DNA of 64,000 nt, from positions 1,513,900 through 1,577,899 of the forward strand of contig NC_021692.1 in NCBI RefSeq assembly GCF_000247815.1, written 5' to 3'. The notes beneath the pieces are model-generated. The model was not told the origin of the DNA. It saw only the letters and a program-made list of their open reading frames with translations, and made no database searches. The position numbers and the translations under genes are program-made. This DNA is from Ficedula albicollis (taxonomy: Eukaryota > Chordata > Aves > Passeriformes > Muscicapidae). Shown piece by piece: positions 47,450-62,667 of the stretch; the first letter of the stretch is position 1; the number at the start of each line of letters is the position of its first letter.

Positions 47450-47575
47450 ACATATTTTGAGTTGGAAAGGATCCAAAAAGATCACTGAGTCCATCTCCAA
47501 AGTGAATGGTCTATATGGGGATCAAACCCACAGCCCTGGCATTATCAGCTCTGGGCACTGAGGCAAATCACAAAC
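47450..47575 (-). mobile_element. tRNA-derived SINE, diverged copy
   Basis: On the minus strand it reads GCTCAGTGCCCAGAGCTGAT, then a B box in GGGTTTGATCCCCATATAG and a CR1-like end GGATCCTTTCCAACTC. It is related to the element at 39550 but older. Confidence 0.65.
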
Positions 47576-48095
47576 CACTGCAGTCCTTGAAAGGCACTTT
47601 CTGCATCCTCTTGCTCAGGGATGGCCTCAGATTCCTCACACTGGAGCCCTGTGGCTTCTCTGAATTGCTGGAGAAATAAACCCCACCAAAACCACCACTG
47701 GAGTGTAAAACAAGCTTAATGAAAATCCACTCACGTACAAAGGCAGCGTGTCCCACAGGGTGACCCCTCTGGGGCTGGGGCAGGGGCACAGCAGGGATGC
47801 AAGTGACACTGCCATGGTCCCCACCCTGAGCCCTGCACGGCCACACAGCACTGCTCACAGCCACACCTCTGCCAGCTGCCCTGGGGGTTTGCCAGTTTAA
47901 TTTAACCCAGGGAGCTGAGCAGAATCCCGTGGCTGGGGGCGGCTCTGCAGGGTCAGGGTGGGGGTACAGACAGCTCTGGAGCACACCCAGGGCACTGCCT
48001 GAGCTCAGGAACTGCACACACTGGGGAAGGATGGGGTGCAGGAGGCCCCCCCAAGCTCAGGTGTGGCCAGCAGAGCTGCATGGCCAACCCCCTCC

Positions 48096-48768
<673 letters not shown>

Positions 48769-49964
48769 ATACCTCAAGACATTGTCCTTTCTGATTAGCT
48801 CCAGATAAAATCCCAATTTTTGGTCATAAAGCACATTTTTTCTCTGCCACATCCCTGTAAACGAGCCCCACCATGTCCTGCCTCCCAGGCACTATATCTG
48901 AGGCACATCCAGCATTTAGAACATCTCTTCTAAAGGAAAAAAAAGGATAAGAGATCACAAGTGATGGTCTGGGCCCTGATTATGAAGCTGAAACCACTTT
49001 TCTGAAAGAGCTTTTTTTTTTTTTTTATTTTAGGAGCTTTTGCTGAAGATCCCAACCAGGCACATCTCTCCTTACAGCTCCATATCTTTGACTGAAAGCA
49101 TGTCCAGCTTTCCCTGCTGTGGAATGTGAGGATGCTGTGACAAGAGGATAAAACCTCCCTGGGCACAGAACCAGGCAGCTCCATGGCTCCAGAGCTGCAC
49201 CTCAAGGCTACTTCAGCAGCCTGTGCTGAGGGAAACCAAACCCCAGGTGGCACAGATCCATCACACACAGGCAGCTCAACCAGCTCTGATCCTCCACAAG
49301 AGGCTTTGGGGTCTGGAAGGATTTGCCTGATCTCCTGCAGGGACCGAGGGAGTGCTGGCTGCACCACGAAGCCTCAGGCTTGGCATAGCCAGAATTTGAT
49401 TTTCATACAAATGGTTGTTTGTTTGGGACTTGCTGGAAGCACTGAAAAGTATTAAGGGAAAGAAGTTAATGGAAGAAAACAAGAAGGAACCAAATGTGAG
49501 TTTTCCAGAAGAAACAATCACTTTTTTAATCACAGGAAAACCTGGAGAAGGTCACACCAAACTCAGGGCAGTGGGATGAGACAGCACAACACCAACACCA
49601 GAAATTTAGCAGAGAATTGGGAAAAGCTCCATAACACTGAGGTCTGAACATCTGCACAGACCCAGGCAGAGTTAAAAATAGCTGAAACAGCTGTGGTTGA
49701 CCCCCTGAGTACATTACAGACACACCCCTGCTTCCTTTGAGGACGTCAGACAATGCTGAGCCCACCGTGCCTCTGGGGAGGTTTTCCTCAAGCTCTCTTT
49801 GAAAATGCACCTTTTATTTTCAGGTTAAAATTTATAGACTCCGGTTTCCAACTGCAGGAACTTTTCTGGGTTTTTGGAGCTAAATGAAGGAGGAGTCTAG
49901 GGAAAGAATATTGTCCTCATGGAAGAGCTGAAAGATAATGAAAATGTTTCCTCTCTGTCCATGG

Positions 49965-50032
49965 AGGGTTGGAACTGGAGGATCTTTAAAGTCTCTTGTA
50001 ACACAAACCAGCCAATGATTCTGTGATTTAAG
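49965..50032 (+). mobile_element. CR1 LINE 3' tail
   Basis: GGTTGGAACTGGAGGATCTT followed by ATGATTCTGTGATTT. Confidence 0.72.
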
Positions 50033-50754
50033 TAGTTTCCTGAGCACTTCATATATTTATCAGTCTGATGACTCTCTCCTTTACATTTTCCATTTTTTTT
50101 GTAAATCTCCTTTCCAAAAACAAACCTCAAAACTGTCTTCAGTACCCAGGGTCCATCTCTCAGCTGCAGAGACAGCACCCACCTCCTTGCTGAGGTCTGA
50201 TATTCCTGAAGTGTCCAAGGTGACACTTCCCTGCCTCAGCCCAGCCCTGCAGAGCTGCTCTTCCCTCTCCACTGGGATTGTTTGGCTGTGTCCCCCAGCT
50301 CAGGGAAGGGAGGCTGTTCCTGCATTTCCTATCATCCCAGTCCTGCTGGGAGCAGGATGAGATATCCTCAACGCATCCAAAATTCCTGTAATTGGTAAAA
50401 CTCTCTCTAAAGCTCAGGGAAATTCATTAGGAGAATGCTGACAAAAAGCAGCAGGGGGGCGTCATACAATGAAGAATTGTTTTGGGGCAATGAGAAAGAA
50501 ACAGGCCTGTTTTCCTCCTTGTTTCTGTGTCTCTGATTTGATTTGAGGGTTCTTAGGCAGCTCACATGTTTGTCTCTCCAACCCATCCCCACCACAGCAC
50601 AGCTCTGAGCAGCTCCAGGAACTCCAGGACATCTCCTAGGACATCTTCCTCTTTTATTCAACAAGAGCTTCCATCTGGGAGCTGCTCCTTTCTCCCAGCT
50701 CTGCTTTTTCAACATCCTGAGGTCACCTCCCTCCTATCCCACCTCCATCTGCCT

Positions 50755-50908
50755 CATCCCTGGAAGAGTCCAAGGCCTGGTTGGATGGGATTGGAGCAAC
50801 CTGGGATAGTGGGAGATGGGTCTGCCCATGGGAGGATGTGGAATGAGACGATTTTAAAAGTCCCCTTCAACCCAACCCAGTCTGGGATTCTGTGATTTTA
50901 TGATTCAG
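50755..50908 (+). mobile_element. CR1 LINE 3' fragment
   Basis: CATCCCTGGAAGAGTCCAAG, TTGGAGCAACCTGGGATAGT and a tail GGGATTCTGTGATTTTATGA. Confidence 0.85.
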
Positions 50909-53761
50909 GTATCATCACTATGATTATGATATCCTGGTTCATCCCATCCCAAAGGACCCATCAGGGCATCCCTGTCTAACAGACTCTGATAGCAGAGGCC
51001 AATTTTCTGTGTCAGGTCCTGGCCCTTGGGCTGCCACCACTGCCAGTGGTTTTTATGTCTGGCTCCCAGTGAACCCAGCCCACATCCAGCTGCACACTGG
51101 CCAAGTGCCTGTGGCCATGACCTCTAGAAGGTCACACTGTGCAGGCTGGGAAGATGGACCTCTGCTGTAAAGGAAATAAAATGGGAAAAGACACTGCCAT
51201 GAGCCAGATCAGCCCTGCAGGGAGCAGCCCGGGGGCTCAGACTGCACTGGCAGCATCTTCTGGGAGTGTCTGTGGGACTGTGGGCTCCAGCCTGCAGGGG
51301 GGACACCAGCATCTTTCCACAGCTTCTCTTTCATCATCTTTAGGCCCATTTGAAAGGCTGGCATGCAATCTGCCCCCCAGGCTGCAGCCAGCCCCCCTTC
51401 ACCTGCCAGTCCCAGGGCTCAGCCCCTGCTCCCTGCTGGAGGGGCAGCACTGATGAGATCCCGGGAAAATCAAAGCATCCCGTTCCTGTGCTGGCTTAGC
51501 TGGGAGAGTCAGGTTTCAGGCAGCAAACCCCTATCTCTGATCACTTTAATTCCACTAACCCGTGTCATGTCAGACAGAGTCAACATTTGCTCTGGAAAAC
51601 ACTCAGGAGGCAGAGAAAGCAAAGCCAGCCCGGCCCGTGGCCTCTCCCGGCAGCTCTTTGAAATGGCCCAGGGGAAAAGGGAGGTGAACAGCTGGGAGCT
51701 CTCCAGCATCTCCTGGAGCCCTCCTGACAGATCTCAGACCCTGCAGTGTCAGGTTACCCACGGGGAAGCTGCTTTTACTGCAGAGGGTCAGCGGGGGACT
51801 GTGGCATTTTCAATTACCCGAGCAGCAGCGCTGTGCTCGGGGTCAGGATTAGCTGTGTGACCTGGGGCTCAGACAGAGCGGCAGGGAAATGCAGCACCAT
51901 GCTGCAAGGCACCAGCCAGCCCAGAGGCAGGGAGAGGCCAGGGAGTGGGGACATGTGGGGGAGGAGGGTCTGCCAGAGCAGAATTTCAGCATCTGGCAGG
52001 GGATGCCCGTGACTGTCCTGCCGCTGCGGCAAAGGGGAGACTTGGAAAACCTTGTGGGAAGGGGCAAGCTTCCCTCTCGTGCCTTCACCCAGAGGCTCAG
52101 TGTGAGTGGGTAACCCAGGCAGCTCCAAACTCCCCGGGGGTGCAGAGCAGGGCACTGCCCAGGACAGACCCCACAGCCCCTGCAGGGAGGCTGGGGGTGC
52201 TGCTGAGCCAGGATCAGCCACACAACAAGGGCTTGAGGAGCTCTGGGCTGGGATCCAGGCTGGGTTTGAAGCGGGGCTGAGCTCTGTGTCTCCAGCCAGG
52301 ACAACTGACCCCCACATTCCCACACACCTGGATGGCTCCTGCCTCACCTGCAGGACACCTCATCCAAAGCAGCCTCTCTCCCTGCCCCACAGCACCCCAG
52401 TCCCACACAGTCCCCAGCAGCTCACCGTCACTGGCACCGCAGTGTCCCCACTCCAGGGCCACCACTGACCCCAAGGCCCCAGTGCTTTGTGCTCCTGTTC
52501 AGCTCAGAGTCCAAACACACCCAGGTATCCAGCTGAAAATTGTTTTCTCTGGTTAAAACCTCCCTCATTTTTTGCTTTTCTGGGTAAAACTCTCTGCTGC
52601 CATTTAAGTGCCACAGGCTTTCACACCAGGGGCCCTCCTGGAGAATGCATTTGGACTCAGATGCCTTCCTGCAACACGAGACTGAATGCAGCACAGTGAG
52701 GAATCCCTGGATGAGGAAGGGAAGAATGGAGGATTCTCCCAGCCTGCCCTCCATGGTGACCCTGCTCTGCACGGGAGGTGAGGCTGGAGACCTCCAGAAG
52801 CCCTTCCACCAGCACCTGTGACTCTCCTGCTGAAAGGGTTCACTGTTCCTTGGACTAGTACAGCATTTGCTCCCCCCACCAATTCCTCCCCCAGCTCTGC
52901 CCCTGTGATGCCACGTTCAGGAGCCACACACTTTTGGACCAGAACAGAAGGTTCTGTCCACTTTTGGAACAGAAAAGCAAGGAATGGCAGCACTGGGGCT
53001 CTTTAATAAGCAGCATTTGCCCTTAAAGGAGTAAGAATGCTCAGGTCTGGGATATTCCTGGACTTGCTGGAGCTCTGGAAAATTGGTTTACACAGTGTGT
53101 GAGGTTTTTGTTCCAGGGGTTCTTGGCAAGGTGGCCCCATCAGGCTGGTACCCACACCGTGTCAAGTGTCTGGAACACTTCCCAGTGGGCCCAGCCTGCA
53201 GCTCCTTCAGTCTGTAACTACAAACGCTGGAAAATCTTAAAAACGTGGCAAAGCAGCCCAAAGCTGGTGCTGGCTGCAGCCCCACTCGAATCAAGGCAGC
53301 CTTTGGTGTAGATTACAGCCTTTAAAGCAGTTGCTAATGCCACAAGCCCAGCGACTTGGCCCGGGCAGTGAGGCTTTGGCTGTGTCTGAGCTCTTTGTTC
53401 AGCCCCATTTGCATGTGCCACCCGGCCTGCAGGGCTTTGTTCCCACAGGAGGAGCTGCTCCAGGGCATCCTGGCACCTCCCACACTGCTGCCAGAGCAGC
53501 TTGGGGGTCACACAGTGCCAAGGGTGTCCCCACCTCCTGGACCCCTCTGCACGTGGAAAACCCATCTGCTCCAGAGCACGGCATGAGCACATGGCACCCC
53601 CAAAACCTCCAACCTGCCCCACAGATCTTCCATAAAATTATACTCTCCCAAAAAGTGCCAATTAATTGCAATGATAACTACTTTTAGGAACAACCTGACT
53701 TCAACATTTCAAACACAGAAAGCTCAGAGCTACAGTCCTAGAAAGAGTGATGTCTGCTGAA

Positions 53762-55030
<1,269 letters not shown>

Positions 55031-56689
55031 TAAGTGCTGCTAATTTATGACTGAACCTTTTCCCTGGCTCTCTTGCATGGCAAACTCCACAAGGTTCCCT
55101 GTGTGTAGGGGAAAATTTTGGAAATACTGTTTTTTTTTTCTCTTGGGAAGAGCATTCCCTGGCCAGCCCCAGCAATGCAGCTGCCTCCTGCACCCCTGCC
55201 AGGGCAGGGACAGCCCCAGACCAGCCTGTGGAGGGCCAGGCACTGTGAGCACCTTGCTGCTTCACAGGGGCACACAGAGACCCATCCCTTCCCACAGGGA
55301 CCCCAAAAAGCACTGAAGGATACAGCCAGGAGGCTGCAGCAACCCCTACAACCTGCCAGCCTCCCCAGGGCACTGCCCCAGGGCTGTGCTTGCCAAGGGC
55401 AGCAGGAGAGATAAATGAACCACCTGGAACTCAGGAGGAACAGGTGAAGCTGGAGCCTGCCCACCAGCTCCCAGCACAGCACAGAGCAGGGATGTGGCAC
55501 ACTGGGGGAGCCCCTGGCTCAGCAGAAGGGACTTTCCTCCCCATCCATCACGGACAGAATCTTGTTTTCTGACCAAAGGCAGCTCCAGATGCACTGGAAC
55601 AGGTTTCTGAAGCCCCAGGCAGGTGTGGGAACAGATGATCCTCAAACACAGGGTGTAATTTATGCAGCAGGGAAGCCTGGAAGTGAGCAGGAGGAGGAGC
55701 CCAGAGATGGTGGCAGGCAGGGAAGGGCATCTGCTCGGGAAGCTCCAGCCCCTGCTCTGCCAACATCCCCCCACTGCCCAGCACAGGGGCAGGAAGAGGC
55801 TCCTGAAGAGCCAGCAGCTGGGAAAGCTCCTGCCATCTGCTGCAGACGGCCTCCAGTGGCACAGGAGAAGGGGTTTGGGCACGGCAGGATCCCCCCTGGG
55901 CACCCACCGCCAGCTGCTGCAGGCAAGGGGGGTGCAGTGAAGGCAACAGGTCGGGACAACAAGGGAAGGGGGGAGGGCAGCAAATGCCACATCAGCTCTG
56001 GTGGCAGCCAGGGTGAAGATGGGAGTGTGGGTGAATGGAAAAGAAGGGAGAGAAGACAGAGATGACAGAACAAGGATGGTGACATGGGGCCATGGAAGGC
56101 AAGGCCTGGGTGTTCACTGGGCTAAGAGAAGCAGCCAGGAGGATGTCAAGGTTTCAGGAGGTTTGGAGTGTGGGACTAGGCTAAATTGTCACAGAAACAC
56201 ATCCAGGGAAGTCCCCCAAAGGATGAAATCTGGGATTTAAGTGCCCTCAGGACAGCAGCCCAGCCCAGCAGACCCTCCAGCTTGCTCTGTCACACAGGGC
56301 AACTCCTCCATGTGTGAGATGGCTCCAAAGCTCAGGAAATTTCTGCTTTTCCCCTTTTCTGCACAAGAAGTACTCTACCAGGTCTTGAAACATCAAGAAG
56401 TATGAAACTACTTCTCATGGGCCTCAGTCAGCTCAGCCGAGTCTTTCCCACTCAGGTCATTGTGGTCTCCCATTTATGCAGCTCCTGGACAGACTTCACA
56501 GAACCACTTCCAGCTTGCAGTTTTCCAAATCAAATGTTTTACTGGTGTCCTGACAGACAGAGTCTCCTGTATTTCCTTAGAAAATCAGGGATTTCCTTGG
56601 GGAAAAAAGCTTGGACTTCATGGGCTGCCTGTCTCTTGATGGCTTCAAGACTAATTCTCTTACTGAAAGGTGTTTTAGCTAAAGCCAGG

Positions 56690-56830
56690 ACTGAATTGGA
56701 GGAAAATTCCCAACCCTAGAAGTGTCCTAGGCCAGGCTGGACAGGGCTTGGAGCAACCTGGAAGGTGTCCCTGCCTATGGCAGGGGGTAGAATGAGATAA
56801 CTTTAAGATTCCTCCAACCTGGGACCTTAA
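56690..56830 (+). mobile_element. CR1 LINE 3' fragment
   Basis: CTAGAAGTGTCCTAGGCCAG, GGAGCAACCTGGAAGGTGTC and a shortened tail TTTAAGATTCCTCCAACC. Confidence 0.8.
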
Positions 56831-57224
56831 AGGGACCAGGGACCCTCCTGGGTTCTGGGATTTGAACAGGTATTCAGGCTGATCTAGAACACCTCTGGGC
56901 TAGAACATTTGAAACTTAGTAGAATTAAGAGCAATGGCCATAAATCATAGCCTGGGAGGGTCAGGTTGGACACTGGAAGAAGTTCCCTCCCCAGGAGGGT
57001 GGTGCAGACCTAGGACAAGTCAGTGGGGCCATGGAGAGAGAGCTCTGCCTTTGGAAAAACCAACAACTGTGTGCCCAAAGCCATGACCTCCTCATTCACT
57101 GCTGCAGCAGCTCTGCCCTAAGTGGGAAGTCAGATGAGGAATCTGAGATACTCAAGTGTTACAACCTCCTGCCTTTTATTCTGGAAAAAATAGGCAAGTG
57201 GAGTGTCAAAATCTTGTTGAAGTT

Positions 57225-57332
57225 CAAGGCTTGGATGGGGCTTGGAGCAACCTGTGCTAGTGGAAGGTATCCCTGCCCATGGCAGGACTTTAAAGTCCCT
57301 TCCAACCCAAATCATTCTGGGATTCTCTTATA
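57225..57332 (+). mobile_element. CR1 LINE 3' fragment
   Basis: GGCTTGGATGGGGCTTGGAG, GGTATCCCTGCCCATGGCAG, then ACTTTAAAGTCCCTTCCAAC and CTGGGATTCTC. Confidence 0.85.
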
Positions 57333-58104
57333 AACAAATACTCAGAGCTTTGAAGCTCTGGAAAGCTCATTCCACCCTTTGAGGTAATTCCTGGACTCTC
57401 CCAGGTTCTGGTTTCACAGACAATAACTCTTGGCTGCAGTAGGACCCAGCTGAGCAGCACGAGAGGGAGCAGGAGGAGCCACTGCTCCTGCTCGTGTCCA
57501 CAGCAGCACAGGCTCTGCTGGGCCTCCCTCACAAGGAGGGAGCCAGACACATCCTGTGATGCACAGTGAAAGTGAGAAGATAAAAGCAAGATTCCCTGTG
57601 CCCCAGGCAGTACAAGTCTCCTGTCCCATCCAGCCAGCAGCATCACTAATGTGACAGGCACACAGCAGGCTGGGCTGGCTGCTGAGGAGCTCTGGTCATA
57701 CCCACCTCTACCTGAGCTGCTCCCTGGCCTCTCTGTGCCCCTTGCTGCCTTTGCCAGCAGAGCTCTGGGACCATGGCTGCAAAAAACAATCCTCCTTTCT
57801 GGTGCTCTGCACATCCCAGGATCTGTGCTCCATCGCTCGTGGATGAACTCCTCAAGGTTTGTAACAGCATCAGGGGGCTCAGTCCAGTGCTAGGAGACCC
57901 CAGCAGAGCAGGGCATGGCCCATGTCCCTGCTTGGGACAGTGGTCACTGTCCCTGAGCTCACGGGCTCCTCCCCAAATGACCCTGCGTGGCTGGGGCACA
58001 GCCTGGGCTGTGACAGCCACTGAAATTCAAACCCCACTGATGCCTGGCACGCACCTGGGGCAGAGGGGTGAGCTGCACATCTTCCTGGCCAGGAGACCCA
58101 GATA

Positions 58105-58200
58105 ATCATGGAAGATTGGAAAAGACCTCCAAGGTCATCGAGTCTGACCTCTGACTGAATGCCACCTTGTCCCCTAACCCATATCACCATATTGTCACAT
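58105..58200 (-). mobile_element. CR1 LINE 3' fragment, minus orientation
   Basis: AATCATGGAAGATTGGAAAA, then GACCTCCAAGGTCATCGAGT: the reversed CR1 tail of a different subfamily. Confidence 0.75.
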
Positions 58201-59279
58201 ACTGCTGTAAAATGCCACCCAGAATAATAATGCAAAAAAATCAACAATTTTTCTGGATCTATAGAGGGGGATAAATCATCTTGCTGGGCTATCAGGACAG
58301 TGATTTCCTTCCCCACACACTCCCTGTATTCCCTCTGTAAGGGCCATTTATGGCTCTCTGTGGCTCTGTTTGCAGCCAAGAGCCTCTGACATCAGCACTA
58401 ATCCTCCCTCCTTATCCCCTGTGACAAGAGCTGCTCACAAAAGGGACACACTCCCAAGAGCCTGGATGCTCTCTTTCCCCCACCACTGGGAGGTCTTGAA
58501 TTTCTTTCTGGATACTCCAGAGCCCAAGGCTTTTTCCTTCCTCCTCAGCTCACAGAAGACAATCCCCAAGCAGGGCTCTTCCCACTGCTATTAACTCATC
58601 CCTGCCCATGGAGCCCTTTCCTTCAGCTCTCCCAGGGCACTCAGTGTGGATGGAGCCTGCAAACCCTCACAGCACCAAGACTCTCCTCACCCCTCCCAAA
58701 GAACAGCCACACAGTAGTCAGGGGCTGCCAGCACGAGCTGGTGCCTGGCATGGCTCTCAATTTGTCAAGTGTTGTTATCCAGAGCCCTGGGCCAGGCTCA
58801 GCTCCTTGACCCCTTGGAATGGCTCTCAGCCACCCTTTGGCACAGCTCATTTGTTGAGGAATGGCTGGGAAAAGGCTCTTGGTGGCACCCAGGCTCTGTC
58901 ACAGTCCCTTCAGACAGGACTGTGGCACATGGAGAGCCCTGGATTCACTCCCCAAGGGATGCTGAGCTTTGGGGCATGAGGTGCTGCTCAGAGTGGGAGA
59001 GGCAGGAGTGCAGGTGAGCTGGAGATGCTCAGTGTGCAGCTGGAGGTTGGGGAGGGCAGAGGGAAAACCCAGCCTGGGCTCAGAGGTGACAGAAGGGGCT
59101 GCCCAGGAAGGCAGGTGGGTCATGTTTATGGGGATCCAGTTTGCTGGAAGGGGTCACAGCCATGGGAGGATGGTCACCAGACCATCACCCACCCTGTGCC
59201 ACCCACCTGGCCACACCCAGCACCTTCCCTCCCTCTGATCTAGAGGGGGTGTTTTCTTACTCTCACAGCACATTCTTCC

Positions 59280-59475
59280 TGGGTTCATGGAATGGTTTGG
59301 ATTGCAAGGGACATAAAAGCTCCCACCCCTGGCCACGGGCTGGGACACCTTCCATTATCCCAGCATGCTCCAAGCCCCATCCAACCTGGTCCTGGGCAAT
59401 TCCAGGGATCCAGGGGCAACCTGAGCCAGGGCCTCCTCGCCCTCCCTTCCCAACAGTGCATCCAGCCCTGCCCTC
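59280..59475 (-). mobile_element. CR1 LINE 3' fragment, minus orientation
   Basis: GGTTCATGGAATGGTTTGGA, CACCTTCCATTATCCCAGCA and CTCCAAGCCCCATCCAACCT. Confidence 0.83.
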
Positions 59476-59869
59476 TGGCAGTGGGGGGCCAGCCCCCCTT
59501 ACCCTGGCTCTCCAGGCCCTTGTAAAACGTGGGTGCTGAAGAACTGGTGACACCTGAAGGTTTGGGATGCTGCAGGTGATGAGGTCTCTCTCCTCAGTCC
59601 TGCAGCACAGAGGGTCCCCAGCAGTCACCCTGAGCCCCTGGGGGAACCAGGGGGGATTTTCCTTGCTCCCTGCAGGGCTGCAGGGGGCGGTGGGCACTGC
59701 CCAGCTGTGGCAGGAGCACAACCCATCACACATCCAACAATGGAGTCCCAGCTGGCTCTCCATGCAGAGCCAAGGCAGAGGGAGGCTCATCCTCCCTCTG
59801 CTCCCTCTCCTCTCCCCCAGCACCTCCATTCTCCTGTCCCAGCTCTGCCTTTGTGTCTGCAGCTTCTGT

Positions 59870-60060
59870 TACCAACTGCTAATGATCTACATCAAGGCTG
59901 CCAGGCGGTGCCGAGTGTAAGCAGAAGAATTCAGAGCCTCTAATTACAGAGGAATTAGCAAGCAGACAGTTAGTGTTTAGTGCTAATGAATAGATACATT
60001 AAGAGAGACATCACACAGGCTAAGAAGTGTGAGCCCTGATAATAAAGGGAGTGTCAAACC
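59870..60060. promoter_or_regulatory. Candidate non-coding regulatory block in intron 5
   Basis: A repeat-free, AT-rich island in a GC-rich intron. It contains a perfect inverted pair of homeodomain-type cores, CTAATT and AATTAG with seven bases between (59940-59958), plus further TAAT cores near 59880 and 59980. This is a sequence-only guess; conservation was not testable. Confidence 0.25.
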
Positions 60061-61391
60061 AGGAAAACACAAGGAGGAGGATCCAGGGGACTGAAAAGGA
60101 TTCGCCTCCAGCTCGGCTTGCTGGTTTTGCTCAGGTGGGAGCAGCCACGAAGGTTCAAGCACAGCAGAGAAATGCAAGTACAAAATCTGAGCATCAAATC
60201 ATTAATTCATAGTGCAGGACACCACGGTGGGAGGGTGCAGAGCCCCGTCCCAGCTCCAGGTGGCATTACAGCCACCCCACCTCCATCAGGTGAAGGGAGC
60301 TGGTCACCCATCCTCTGCTCCCTGGGGGCACACCTGTCCCTGCCTGGAGCCAAACCACGGCTCAGCCTGTGCCAGACCTGCCCTCAGGGCTCCAAAAACA
60401 CCCCGGCCCCACTCCCAAGATAACTCCAGGCCAGAGGGAACCATAATGGCTCACCCAGGCATTTTTGCCTCTGTCCTCACCCTCTGGAAGTGACGCCCAC
60501 CTGCCCTACTGCTGTTTTACTCCACACACCACCCCTGGCAGCCAGAACACACCGTGGCCTCCAGGCAATTCACCCAGGGCTGCCAAATTCAGCCCTAGGG
60601 GTCAGGTAGTGTCCAGGGCAGCTTCAGAGGGAGCAGAATCTCTCCTGCTCCCAAGCAGGGCTGTGCCTCACTGGCATCCTTCCACCTCAATCCCATCAAG
60701 CCAAGCCCCTGCCCCAGCCCGTGCCCAGCTCCAGATGGCTTCCAGGTGGGCTGGGAAGGCAGCCCCTGGCCAGCAGCTCGGTGGGGCTCCCTGCCACCAG
60801 CACAGCTGCCAGGGCACTGCTGGGAGCAGCATTACAGCCTCTCTGACCATCCCTCCCCCAGCAAAGCCACCCTGCACACAGCTGGAGATGCTGGATAAAA
60901 CCCTCCCTGCTCTGTGCTTCAGCTGCTTCACCAAGTGTCTCTGCAGTGGCACAGAACTGGAGCAGATTCCCAGACCCTTATCCCAAACATCCATCTCCCA
61001 GCCCCTCTTCTGTGCAGCTCTCCTTTGAATTCTCAGTCTGTCCTGGCTCTCTCTACAGTGCAAGCAGGGATTGCAGCTCCTATCAAAATGCTGGAGCCTC
61101 CTCCCCTTCCCTGCCCAGGAACCAGGAGTGTGTCTGCAACACTCTGCTGCTGCCTGCAATGGCGCTCTGAGGCAGGACCCAGCACTGGAGAGTGATGCTG
61201 TGACACCAGGGGACAGTGCCACGAGCTGTTCCATCCTCTGCCATCACGGTGAGGCAGCTCTGCCTTGGGGCACGTCCAGCTCTTCACTGAATTAAGGGAC
61301 ATTTCCACACCCAGGGCTTGAGATTCACTCAGGAATCACCGGGCACTTTCATCACCACAAGCAACACCTCAGCCTTCCTCTCGTCCCCTTC

Positions 61392-62138
<747 letters not shown>

Positions 62139-62309
62139 TCTTCCAGCTCACAGGGGCTGAGCCAGCAGTGCCCAGATTCGACGCCCACCTAAAATAAGCA
62201 ACACCTCACCCTTTTATCCCCTTCCAGTCCAGGAGGTTGAGCCAGCAGTGCCCAGAGGCGCTGCCCACCCCACCCCACCCCGGCGGCGCCGAGCAGGCCC
62301 GGGCCTTAC

Positions 62310-62645
62310 CGGCCTGGTTGGTGGTGATGTTGACGGAGGCGAAGTGCGGCGAGAAGGGGCTCTGGTCGGTGACGCCGTTGACAGCCTGGATCTCGAAGGT
62401 GTACTGGGTGTGCGCCAGCAGCTCGCTGATGTAGACGCGGGGCTCGGTGAGGCCCAGCTGGCGCGGGGCGAACTGCACGTTGTCGCCGCAGCGCGTGCAG
62501 GCCCCGCGGCCCGCCCCGCAGCTCTTGCAGATGATGTTGTACACCAGGTCCTCGCGGCCCCCCAGGTCCCGAGGGGGGCTCCACTCCAGCATCAGAGATG
62601 TCTCGTTGACGCTGGAGATCACGGCCTGGGGGGCGGAGGGGATGG
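62310..62645 (-). CDS. EPHB2: EPHB2 exon 5 (first FN3 domain)
   Basis: The exon is 336 bp, the conserved size of the Eph FN3-1 exon. It has acceptor CTCCCAG|CCATC and donor GCCG|GTAAGG. It encodes IPSAPQAVISSVNETSLMLE, the Cys-containing insert CKSCGAGRGACTRCGDN and ends ASVNITTNQA. VNET and VNIT are possible N-glycosylation sites. It is very GC-rich. It is the most 5' exon in the window, and its first codon is completed by an exon outside it. A 223-bp tandem array starts about 20 bp upstream of the acceptor. Confidence 0.97.
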
Positions 62646-62667
62646 CTGGGAGGGAACAGAGGGGGAG

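Noticed and set aside
53407..53414. Perfect POU octamer ATTTGCAT (also at 42543-42550)
   Set aside because: An 8-mer on two strands is expected once or twice by chance in this much DNA, and no other sites cluster with these.
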